Assembly (NCBI GenBank): GCA_028822675.1
Contig: JAPKDE010000160.1
Location: forward strand, 1 to 6,123
Direction: 5' to 3'
Source: Dehalococcoidia bacterium
GTDB lineage: Bacteria; Chloroflexota; Dehalococcoidia; UBA3495
DNA length: 6,123 nt
The notes beneath the pieces are model-generated. The model was not told the DNA's origin. It saw only the letters and a list, made by a program, of their open reading frames with translations, and did not search any database. A program made the translations under genes and the position numbers. The stretch's first letter is position 1; every line of letters starts with the position of its first letter. This document shows positions 1 to 5,345 of this stretch, one piece after another.

Positions 1-45
1 ATGAAACGACTGATGAAACTGATCGCACTGAGTGTGGGCCTTTGA
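1..45 (+). other. Possible short ORF or tail of an upstream gene (unassigned)
   Basis: The window opens with an ATG-led frame of 14 codons ending in TGA at 43-45, reading MKRLMKLIALSVGL. It has the basic and hydrophobic character of the start of a signal peptide but stops at once. It could be the in-frame end of a gene that begins before the window, a decayed signal-peptide start, or chance. A second + frame (from base 3) stays open to a TAG at 60-62, so the true end of any upstream gene cannot be decided. No function is assigned. Confidence 0.15.
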
Positions 46-187
46 GAGCAAGAACTGGATAGAACCGCCATAACGATTGAGGTATTCTGACAACGTCCCA
101 GAACTTGAAATCAAAAGCCCAAGCACCAGTCGAGCAATAATTGGAAACGGGCCAACAGGCCAAGCTTAACGGGGGCAGGACGTGAAT
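46..187 (+). promoter_or_regulatory. Leader of the Ada-type gene with Shine-Dalgarno site
   Basis: No convincing gene lies in this stretch. A purine-rich GGGGGCAGGA at 171-180 puts AGGA seven bases before the ATG at 188 but only one base before the in-frame GTG at 182, so it decides for the ATG. A short GGCC-AACA-GGCC hairpin lies at about 149-160. A TTGAAA at 105-110 resembles a -35 box, but I see no well-spaced -10 partner. I also see no clear match to the Ada box known from Escherichia coli, so self-activation by methylated Ada is not supported by the sequence. Confidence 0.4.
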
Positions 188-1309
188 ATGGTCGCTGAAA
201 CTGAAAAACTCCCCGGCGAAAAATCCATGGCTCTCTCCAACGACAAGATGTGGCAGGCCGTCCTGAGCCGCGACACCAAGTCCGACGGTCAGTTTGTGTA
301 CGCGGTTACTTCCACCGGTATCTATTGTCGGCCCACCTGCCCCAGCCGTAGACCATTGCCCCACAACGTTGCCTTCTTTGACAGATCAGCCCAGGCGGAA
401 TCCGCCGGCTACCGAGCCTGCAAGCGCTGCTTGCCAGATCAAGAGTCCCCCAACGCTAGTCTGGTCCGGAAAGTGTGCAAGTACATGCAAGAACGGCCAG
501 ATATGATTAAACAATCTGGTGAACAATCCGGCCGGACAGACTCGGTGCCCACCCTCGCTGAATTGGGCCAAGCGGTTGGGAGCAGCCCGTCGCATCTGCA
601 GAGGGTGTTCAAAGAGACCACCGGAGTCACGCCCCGCCAGTACGCATCGGCCTGGCGTCTGGACCGGTTCAAAGCCATGATCAAGGGTGGTCAAAGCATC
701 ACCACTGCACTCTACGAATCTGGGTTCAGCTCGTCCAGCAGATTGTACGAGAATTCAGAAAAACAGCTGGGCATGAGCCCCGGCACCTACAGCAAGGGAG
801 GACAGGGCATGAACATTTATCACACCCTGGTGGCATGTCCAATGGGGCGACTGCTAGTTGCCGCCACGGACAAGGGCGTCTGCTCGGTGAAACTGGGCAA
901 CTCAGATGCGGATCTAAAAGAAAACCTGCAGGCAGAATTTCCGTCGGCCACTCACCAACAAGACGGAGGGCACCTGGCCATCTGGACTGCTGAGATACTG
1001 TCTTACCTGGACGGAGAGAAGACCGGTCTGGACCTGCCAATAGACATTCAAGCCACCGCCTTTCAGCAGCAGGTATGGCAGGCGTTGCGGGAGATCCCCT
1101 ACGGAGAGACCCGCACCTACCAGCAGGTGGCTGAGACCATGGGCAAGGGCAACGCTTCCCGCGCAGTGGGCACAGCCTGCGGGGCCAACCCGGTAGCCCT
1201 GGTGGTGCCCTGCCACCGGGTACTGCGCAAAGACGGCGGGTTGGGCGGCTACAGTTGGGGGCTGGACCGCAAGCAGTCATTGTTAGACATGGAACAGGCC
1301 ATCAACTAG
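188..1309 (+). CDS. ada: Bifunctional Ada-type transcriptional regulator and O6-methylguanine-DNA methyltransferase
   Basis: The protein repairs alkylated DNA by moving methyl groups onto its own cysteines and, in the Ada family, activates repair genes once its N-terminal zinc site is methylated. Numbered from the GTG at 182, the zinc domain (about 20-86) carries C49, C53, C80 and C83 in the GIYCRPTC and ACKRC motifs; C49 matches the E. coli phosphotriester acceptor C38. An AraC-type helix-turn-helix region spans about 124-206. The methyltransferase domain spans about 212-373, with RAVGTACGANP and the active-site PCHRV (C344, codon 1211-1213). The length (375, or 373 from the ATG) is close to the 354 residues of E. 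coli Ada, and all three modules are intact. I prefer the ATG at 188 because AGGA lies seven bases upstream; GTG 182 and ATG 227 are in-frame alternatives. The gene stands alone on its strand, 102 bases before the next start. Function is secure from motifs; true regulatory activity is inferred. Confidence 0.95.
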   Translation: MVAETEKLPGEKSMALSNDKMWQAVLSRDTKSDGQFVYAVTSTGIYCRPTCPSRRPLPHNVAFFDRSAQAESAGYRACKRCLPDQESPNASLVRKVCKYMQERPDMIKQSGEQSGRTDSVPTLAELGQAVGSSPSHLQRVFKETTGVTPRQYASAWRLDRFKAMIKGGQSITTALYESGFSSSSRLYENSEKQLGMSPGTYSKGGQGMNIYHTLVACPMGRLLVAATDKGVCSVKLGNSDADLKENLQAEFPSATHQQDGGHLAIWTAEILSYLDGEKTGLDLPIDIQATAFQQQVWQALREIPYGETRTYQQVAETMGKGNASRAVGTACGANPVALVVPCHRVLRKDGGLGGYSWGLDRKQSLLDMEQAIN

Positions 1310-1321
1310 CCAAGTTGGCAG

Positions 1322-1375
1322 AGCCATTAGTAGGATATGAACGTATACTTTATTAAGCCAACCCTGTTAATGGCT
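1322..1375 (+). terminator. Intergenic hairpin between ada and the peptidase gene (possible terminator or leader structure)
   Basis: Bases 1322-1334 (AGCCATTAGTAGG) pair with 1363-1375 (CCTGTTAATGGCT). The 13-base stem has eleven Watson-Crick pairs and two adjacent G-U wobbles, and encloses a 28-base AT-rich loop. The wobbles form only in + strand RNA; the opposite strand would have A-C mismatches. It starts 12 bases after the ada stop and ends 36 bases before the peptidase ATG. There is no T-run after it, so a classic intrinsic terminator is not shown. It may instead protect the ada 3' end or be a leader element. Confidence 0.35.
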
Positions 1376-1411
1376 AAATAACCTTCGGCAAGTGGTATCT
1401 GATACAGCCAA

Positions 1412-2791
1412 ATGCCACCGGTACACTTCATCATCAACCCTCTATCGGCATCTCCAAACACGAATACGACCATCCGGCGAGCGATTCTGCTACTCATGAC
1501 TGCGGCATTGCTGGCCGTATTCCTTGTTGTCTTCTCGCCAGCCTCTGGCTTGTTTGCCGCCGGTGGCAGTATTGAAGTCATCGAAACAAATGAAGAGGTT
1601 GATTTTCCCGGCAATGTAGACCTTTCAGTGACGGCCCAAGGCGACGACAAAATTGTGGAAGTCCGGCTCTTTTACCGCACCGTCGGCAGTCGGGTCTGGG
1701 CCTACGCCTATCCCAGTTTTATACCTTCCAACCGGATTACCGCCAGCCTGAATCTAACGGGAGAAGTGTCAAGCTACCTGCCTCCCGGCACGGAGGTGGA
1801 GTACTACTACGAGATCACAGACTCCCAGGGCAATATCCTGCGTACCTATGCCACCGTTGTCGAATACACCGACACTCGGTTTGACTGGGACGAGGTCAAA
1901 ATTGGCCCTCTAACCCTCCAATATTATGACCAGCCTGCATCCAGGGTTAGGTCCGTGGCCAAAAGCCTAGAAGCCGACCTGGAGCGTCTCCAACGACTAC
2001 TGAAACTTGACCAGACCAATGAGATCAAAGGTGTGATTTACGCCAGGCGGTCACACACGCTGGACGCGTTTCCGCAGCAAAGCCGCACCACCACCGAGCA
2101 GCAGATATTTCAGGGATTTGCCTTCCCCAGCCGTAGTTTATTCTTGGGGTTGGGGATGGACCGGGGGCTGATTGTCCATGAGACCACCCATTTGTTGCTG
2201 AGCCAGGCGATGGGGAACAACGCCCAGCTGATTCCTTCCTGGTTGGATGAAGGATTCGCAAGCTATATGGACCCGACCGTAAAGGTCTTCAGCGGCGGAA
2301 GTCTAGACTCAAGAACCAACCCGCTCCGGGCGATGAACACGGTAACCGGCACACCCCACAACATTGGCTCTTTCTACCAGAAGTCTCTGAGTGTTGTGGC
2401 CTTCATGGTCAATGATTTTGGCGAGCCCAGTTTCCAGAGATTCCTTGGCCACCTGGCCAACGGCAGCACCATGGATGCCGCATTGATTGAGGTCTACGGG
2501 TTTGACGTTGATGGCCTGGACGCCCGTTGGGCAAGGGAGTCCAGCGGCGCGCGGGCTCCGGCGCCTTCAGCACCTGGCGGCTTTAACCAACAAACTGAAC
2601 GACCAGACGCTATATTATTCTTCAATAGCTGGCTGTTGGGCGGGCTGGTCTTACTGGTCTTGGCTCTGGTTTCAATCCAATACGTGGCCAATAAGCTCCG
2701 GCCGGCGGGTGACCCGGAAGAAGGACTGCAACCATGGGAAGATCCGGACCTTTGGGACGATTACGACGACGAAGAAGACGGACCATACTAG
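1412..2791 (+). CDS. Secreted membrane-anchored MA-like zinc metallopeptidase
   Basis: A predicted gluzincin-type peptidase acting outside the cytoplasmic membrane. Residues 22-51 form a basic-then-hydrophobic signal sequence ending in LFAAGG, a plausible cleavage site. Residues 54-155 are rich in beta-type sequence (VEVRLFYRTVGS, then YYYEITDSQG) and look like an Ig/Fn3-like module. The catalytic region holds HETTH (H256, E257, H260; first codon 2177-2179) and, 20 residues on, WLDEGFA with E280 as the expected third zinc ligand, the pattern of the peptidase MA-like (Peptidase_MA_2) group. A hydrophobic segment at 400-426 is followed by KLR, predicting a C-terminal anchor with a short cytoplasmic tail; that tail (434-459) is strongly acidic. 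The ATG at 1412 has no Shine-Dalgarno sequence; ATG 1496 would remove the basic part of the signal, so 1412 is kept. The substrate is unknown. The family call is firm; the N-terminal fold and topology are inferred. Confidence 0.85.
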   Translation: MPPVHFIINPLSASPNTNTTIRRAILLLMTAALLAVFLVVFSPASGLFAAGGSIEVIETNEEVDFPGNVDLSVTAQGDDKIVEVRLFYRTVGSRVWAYAYPSFIPSNRITASLNLTGEVSSYLPPGTEVEYYYEITDSQGNILRTYATVVEYTDTRFDWDEVKIGPLTLQYYDQPASRVRSVAKSLEADLERLQRLLKLDQTNEIKGVIYARRSHTLDAFPQQSRTTTEQQIFQGFAFPSRSLFLGLGMDRGLIVHETTHLLLSQAMGNNAQLIPSWLDEGFASYMDPTVKVFSGGSLDSRTNPLRAMNTVTGTPHNIGSFYQKSLSVVAFMVNDFGEPSFQRFLGHLANGSTMDAALIEVYGFDVDGLDARWARESSGARAPAPSAPGGFNQQTERPDAILFFNSWLLGGLVLLVLALVSIQYVANKLRPAGDPEEGLQPWEDPDLWDDYDDEEDGPY

Positions 2792-2898
2792 GGCAAAGTT
2801 TAGTCTAACTTTCTCTTGTCGTTGACCATCTGATATGCTCCGTCTGACCAACCAAGTCCACGTACCCAACACTTTGTTTTCCAGGTTGCAAATTATTC
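2792..2898 (+). other. Gap between the peptidase and DinB-fold genes with weak hairpin and possible promoter
   Basis: No gene is seen. Four bases after the peptidase stop, AAAGTT (2795-2800) and AACTTT (2807-2812) form a 6-base AT-rich stem with a 6-base loop, too weak to call a terminator. TGATATGCT at 2831-2839 resembles an extended -10 element and would place a transcript start near 2846, but no good -35 lies at the right spacing. Both are weak suggestions. Confidence 0.2.
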
Positions 2899-2937
2899 AT
2901 GACAATTAGCCAAGACCAAACACACGCATTGCAGTAG
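2899..2937 (+). pseudogene. Upstream in-frame extension of the DinB-fold gene closed by TAG
   Basis: An ATG at 2899 opens 12 codons (MTISQDQTHALQ) in the same frame as the following DinB-fold gene, and the thirteenth codon is TAG (2935-2937). Reading through it would give HALQ-X-LLQAAHQTVMNSIEG, a continuous amphipathic first helix of the kind this family starts with. With the extension the protein would be 164 residues, a usual size for the family. One base change, CAG to TAG, would explain it. Sequencing error, a real amber mutation with restart downstream, or chance cannot be told apart here. Confidence 0.4.
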
Positions 2938-3393
2938 TTGCTCCAAGCAGCACATCAGACGGTGATGAACTCCATAGAAGGCGTCCAAGAAGCAGAGATC
3001 CGCCAGATACCCGCTCCCGATGAATGGACCGTTGCGCAGTTGCTGGCCCACATTGCAAAGATTGAGTATTTCTGGATGGAAAAGGCTGTCTTGATCACCA
3101 AGGAAGACGACCCCAATATCACCCGCAGCGACGTTGAGAACGACCGACGCGCCGCAGCCGTGGTTGACCACGCAGGCGATTCCTTGGATGAACTCGTCAA
3201 ATCATTGGCTGTTGCCAATGAGTCGGCCGTCAAGGCAACCGGCGAGATTGCTGCAAGTGACTTGGCGAAACAGGGACACCGTGGTGAGAACAACCCCATG
3301 ACGGTGGAAGGCGTAATCACTTTTTTGGCCCAGCACATGGAAGTTCACGCCAGGCAAATAACAGAGTCGCGCCAACAGATCAGCCAGTCATAA
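2938..3393 (+). CDS. DinB-fold putative metal-dependent protein
   Basis: A small four-helix-bundle protein of the DinB/YfiT-like superfamily, whose members use a triad of histidines to hold a metal and include thiol-dependent transferases and many uncharacterised proteins. Numbered from the TTG at 2938, PAPDEWTVAQLLAHIA (25-40) carries the first conserved histidine H38, and FLAQHMEVHARQI (129-141) carries the paired H133 and H137. All three are present, so the metal site looks intact. The start is doubtful. TTG 2938 follows an in-frame TAG directly and lacks a Shine-Dalgarno site; ATG 2965 would cut into helix 1; ATG 2899 gives the best N-terminus but is interrupted by that TAG. There is no informative neighbour and the substrate is unknown. 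This is not the DNA polymerase DinB. The family is confident; expression as a full protein is uncertain. Confidence 0.75.
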   Translation: MLQAAHQTVMNSIEGVQEAEIRQIPAPDEWTVAQLLAHIAKIEYFWMEKAVLITKEDDPNITRSDVENDRRAAAVVDHAGDSLDELVKSLAVANESAVKATGEIAASDLAKQGHRGENNPMTVEGVITFLAQHMEVHARQITESRQQISQS

Positions 3394-3436
3394 TCGATCC
3401 GTTGGTTAGCCGGCGGAGCAGGTAATCAACCAGGCT

Positions 3437-3495
3437 GTTCAGGCAGAATTTTCAAGCCAAACCCTGGCTGCATTCTGCTTGAATTGCAGGTTTTT
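3437..3495 (+). terminator. Candidate terminator after the DinB-fold gene
   Basis: Bases 3437-3449 (GTTCAGGCAGAAT) pair with 3472-3484 (ATTCTGCTTGAAT) over 13 positions, with two G-U wobbles in + strand RNA. The 22-base loop contains a smaller AGCC/GGCT stem (3455-3458 with 3466-3469). Five T residues follow at 3491-3495, six bases after the stem, a loose form of an intrinsic terminator. It lies 43 bases after the DinB-fold stop and just before the cyclophilin promoter region, a fitting place to end the first transcript. Confidence 0.4.
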
Positions 3496-3499
3496 GGGA

Positions 3500-3536
3500 T
3501 TAAATTAACACGCTTGGCTATGTTATCATTTCGGTT
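3500..3536 (+). promoter_or_regulatory. Extended -10 promoter for a possibly leaderless cyclophilin mRNA
   Basis: TGTTATCAT at 3521-3529 fits an extended -10 element (TG, one base, TATCAT). A weak -35-like TTAAAT lies at 3500-3505 with an 18-base spacer. Transcription would start about seven bases on, at or next to the ATG at 3537, and no Shine-Dalgarno sequence precedes that ATG. Together this suggests a leaderless message. The call rests on pattern matching only. Confidence 0.35.
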
Positions 3537-4247
3537 ATGAAAATTAAATTTCTTCTGGCATTTTTTGCCATCTCAATCACTCTAGTTGCGTGTGTTCTTG
3601 GAACTCCGGAGCCTCAATCCACTGTAGCTCCAGACCCAGAATCTGTTTCCGCCACCGCATTGGCATCTGATCCCGGCACTGCATCCGGAAGCGGCCCCGT
3701 TAAACAATTTGTTGATTACAACGGCGTCCGCATCGCCCAATATTCAATAGTGCCGCCGGTGACGATCGACCCAACTGCCAGATACGTTGCTCTGATCAAA
3801 ACCAACCAGGGCAACATTGAAATGGAACTGTTCCCTGGCCAGGCCCCAATCGCAGTGAATAACTTCATATTCTTGGCTAATGACGGATTTTATGACGGCG
3901 TGGTCTTTCACCGGGTCATACCATCTTTCATGATTCAGAGTGGCGACCCCACAGGGACCGGAACCGCCGGCCCCGGCTATAGATTCCAAGATGAGTTCGT
4001 GCCAAACCTAACCTTTGACCAGCCGGGCAGATTGGCCATGGCCAACTCGGGTCCAGGCACCAACGGCAGCCAGTTCTTTGTGACCACCGTGCCGACTCCG
4101 CACTTGAACGGTGCCCACACGATCTTTGGTCAGGTGACAATTGGACAAGAAGTAGCCGACGCTATTTCATTAGTCCCGACCAATGCGGGGAACAAACCTT
4201 CATCACCAATAGTGATTCAGGGAATAGACATCACCAAAAACCCCTGA
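3537..4247 (+). CDS. Lipoprotein cyclophilin-type peptidyl-prolyl cis-trans isomerase
   Basis: An exported folding helper that isomerises peptide bonds before proline. Residues 1-18 are a short basic then hydrophobic signal ending in the lipobox LVAC, so C19 is the probable lipidated residue holding the protein on the outer face of the membrane. Residues 20-58, rich in Pro, Ser, Thr and Ala, form a linker. The cyclophilin domain covers about 82-234 and shows FHRVIPSFMIQSGD, including R126, F131, M132 and Q134 (human CypA R55, F60, M61, Q63), then NGSQFFVTT with F181 (CypA F113) and H194 (CypA H126). The position of CypA W121, important for cyclosporin binding, is H189. The core catalytic set is complete. 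ATG 3537 is the only start that keeps the signal peptide and has no Shine-Dalgarno site. Partners may include exported proteins, but none is shown. Confidence 0.93.
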   Translation: MKIKFLLAFFAISITLVACVLGTPEPQSTVAPDPESVSATALASDPGTASGSGPVKQFVDYNGVRIAQYSIVPPVTIDPTARYVALIKTNQGNIEMELFPGQAPIAVNNFIFLANDGFYDGVVFHRVIPSFMIQSGDPTGTGTAGPGYRFQDEFVPNLTFDQPGRLAMANSGPGTNGSQFFVTTVPTPHLNGAHTIFGQVTIGQEVADAISLVPTNAGNKPSSPIVIQGIDITKNP

Positions 4248-4256
4248 TTCAAGTTC

Positions 4257-4274
4257 GGTTAATTTGATTTAACC
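4257..4274 (+). other. Short AT-rich hairpin after the cyclophilin gene
   Basis: GGTTAA (4257-4262) and TTAACC (4269-4274) are perfect inverted repeats around a 6-base loop, nine bases after the cyclophilin stop. A C/G-rich stretch follows rather than T residues, so it is not a standard terminator. It could help end or stabilise the message. Confidence 0.25.
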
Positions 4275-4306
4275 CCGGCCCGGCAAGCCATACCTGAAAC
4301 CCGCGA

Positions 4307-4337
4307 GTGCTCTTGGAACACCCCATTCTAGGAGCAC
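4307..4337 (+). terminator. Strong 12-bp hairpin between the cyclophilin and crotonase genes
   Basis: Bases 4307-4318 (GTGCTCTTGGAA) pair with 4326-4337 (TTCTAGGAGCAC) around the 7-base loop CACCCCA. All 12 positions pair in + strand RNA, two of them as G-U wobbles. It starts 59 bases after the cyclophilin stop and ends 62 bases before the next start. No T-run follows, so it is either an unusual terminator, a 3' stabiliser or part of the crotonase leader. Confidence 0.45.
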
Positions 4338-4360
4338 GCCAATCCTAAACGCTAAAATTT

Positions 4361-4386
4361 GACGCCCAACACCGGACGCCCAACAC
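4361..4386 (+). repeat. Two tandem copies of a 12-base repeat at 14-base period before the crotonase ribosome site
   Basis: GACGCCCAACAC occurs at 4361-4372 and, identically, at 4375-4386, with CG between. The second copy runs directly into the AAGGAG ribosome-binding site at 4387-4392. Spacing of little more than one helical turn would suit paired protein binding or RNA-level control, or it may be a recent slippage duplication. No function is proven. Confidence 0.6.
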
Positions 4387-4392
4387 AAGGAG
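4387..4392 (+). promoter_or_regulatory. Shine-Dalgarno site that fixes a TTG start
   Basis: AAGGAG ends seven bases before TTG 4400, an ideal spacing. It is the clearest ribosome-binding site in the window and supports the rare TTG start of the crotonase-fold gene, since the next in-frame ATG lies well inside the conserved domain. Confidence 0.75.
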
Positions 4393-4399
4393 ACCCGTC

Positions 4400-5227
4400 T
4401 TGTCCTTCGAGAACATAATCTACGAGCGGAAAGGTCAGATAGCTTACTTGACCCTCAACCGCCCGGGCAAGCTCAACGCATTAAACGGCGAGCTGATGGC
4501 GGAATTCAAAGAAGCAATGGGGGCAGTGGAAGCGGATGATGAGGTACGAGCGCTAATCATAACCGGTGCTGGCAGAGCGTTCTGCAGCGGTTTTGATATT
4601 CAAAGAAGCAACGAATCTGCGGACTCACCTTCTGTTGCGTCTGGCTCGGGGCACACACCCCTACAGGGTCTGGTAGACACCTTTATGACTGTGTGGAACT
4701 GCAGCAAACCGGTGATTGCCGCAGTGAACGGCTATGCCTTGGGCGGGGGCTGTGAACTGGTTCAGGTCTGCGACGTTAAGATCGCATCTGATAAGGCTGT
4801 GATGGGTGAGCCATCCATCAGGGCTGGTTACGGTGCGCCCCTAATCATTACGCCATACAGCGTGAACCTGACCCATGCTAAAGAGTTGATGCTGACCGGA
4901 GATACCGTAGACGCGGAGGAGGCAGCTCGCGTCGGCTGGGTTAGCCGTGTGGTACCCCATGACAGATTGATGGCCGAATGCGAGAAGGTGGCTAAGAAAA
5001 TCTGCCTGCTACCGCAGATTGGCGTGAAATTGACCAAAGATTCAGTCAATCGGGCCATGGAAGAAATGGGCTTTTTGAACGCCATCAAACACAACTTGGA
5101 ACTGATGACTGTGTTTGACAACAGCACCAGCCCCGAACAAGAAGAGTTCAATGCCATCAGTAAGGCGGAAGGACTCCGGGCGGCCCTGAATTGGAGGGAC
5201 GCCCGGTTTAAAGCGCTAGAAGATTAA
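4400..5227 (+). CDS. Enoyl-CoA hydratase/isomerase (crotonase) family protein
   Basis: A cytoplasmic acyl-CoA enzyme of the crotonase superfamily, which includes hydratases, isomerases and hydrolases. The 275-residue protein has the family order: VRALIITGAGRAFCSGFD (49-66) with G64 in the first oxyanion-hole loop, NGYALGGGCELVQVCD (110-125) with G115/G116 and E119, then GEPSIRAGYGAPL (136-148), LTGD (165-168) and the C-terminal helices. E119 matches catalytic E144 of rat mitochondrial enoyl-CoA hydratase, but the position of E164, usually in a PEI motif, is S139 (codon TCC at 4814-4816). E137 two residues earlier might substitute. Loss of this glutamate suggests a reaction other than classical hydration, or weak hydratase activity. 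The TTG start at 4400 is chosen for the AAGGAG seven bases upstream. The gene converges on the GarR-like gene with 82 bases between stops. Superfamily certain, substrate unknown. Confidence 0.92.
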   Translation: MSFENIIYERKGQIAYLTLNRPGKLNALNGELMAEFKEAMGAVEADDEVRALIITGAGRAFCSGFDIQRSNESADSPSVASGSGHTPLQGLVDTFMTVWNCSKPVIAAVNGYALGGGCELVQVCDVKIASDKAVMGEPSIRAGYGAPLIITPYSVNLTHAKELMLTGDTVDAEEAARVGWVSRVVPHDRLMAECEKVAKKICLLPQIGVKLTKDSVNRAMEEMGFLNAIKHNLELMTVFDNSTSPEQEEFNAISKAEGLRAALNWRDARFKALED

Positions 5228-5345
5228 CCGTCGGCCTTCACTTCTGATTGGGTTAAGTCTTTACAGTTAGCTGCCTGCTTTAATTTTTTCTTTGGTTAAG
5301 TCCTCGCAGCTAACCGCCAGACTTCACTTCAACTTTGGCCAAGTC
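5224..5345 (-). repeat. Three diverged 43-base-period copies of the GarR-like gene's 3' end
   Basis: On the - strand, a 36-base segment beginning GACTT and ending in a stop codon recurs at 5345-5310, 5302-5267 and 5259-5224, with 7-base spacers CTGCGAG and CTGTAAA. Copy 1 is the true end of the GarR-like gene and reads DLAKVEVKSGG-stop. Copy 2 would read DLTKEKIKAGS-stop and copy 3 DLTQSEVKADG-stop. By hand count the copies match pairwise at 26 of 36 (1 and 3), 25 of 36 (2 and 3) and 23 of 36 bases (1 and 2). Because 43 is not a multiple of three, each copy is in a different frame. Copy 3 ends inside the TAA of the crotonase gene. Confidence 0.75.
5266..5314. terminator. Inverted repeat and T-tract between convergent genes (possible weak terminator)
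   Basis: GTTAGCTGC (5266-5274) and GCAGCTAAC (5306-5314) are perfect 9-base inverted repeats separated by 31 bases, and the right arm contains the stop codon of the GarR-like gene. A run of six T residues on the + strand (5283-5288) lies in the loop rather than after the stem, so this is not a standard terminator. The inverted repeat may simply follow from near-palindromic stop regions in two copies of the 43-base repeat. Confidence 0.25.

Noticed and set aside
105..141. Promoter with TTGAAA and AATAAT upstream of ada
   Set aside because: The spacer between the two boxes is far longer than the usual 16-18 bases.
2..181. A - strand frame open across the whole first 181 bases
   Set aside because: The translation shows no family motif, has scattered Cys and Trp, and has no clear start or ribosome site. 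Openness over 60 codons alone is not enough.
182..184. GTG 182 as the start of ada
   Set aside because: AGGA ends only one base before it, whereas the same site is seven bases from ATG 188; both give nearly the same protein.
726..1280. Long - strand open frame opposite the Ada methyltransferase region
   Set aside because: It lies antisense to a gene with intact catalytic motifs, and its translation is rich in Pro, Arg and Cys with no recognisable domain; it is a shadow frame.
2938..3393. Translesion DNA polymerase IV, also named DinB
   Set aside because: The protein has about 150 residues and the histidine-triad helical pattern of the DinB/YfiT-like fold, with no polymerase motifs.
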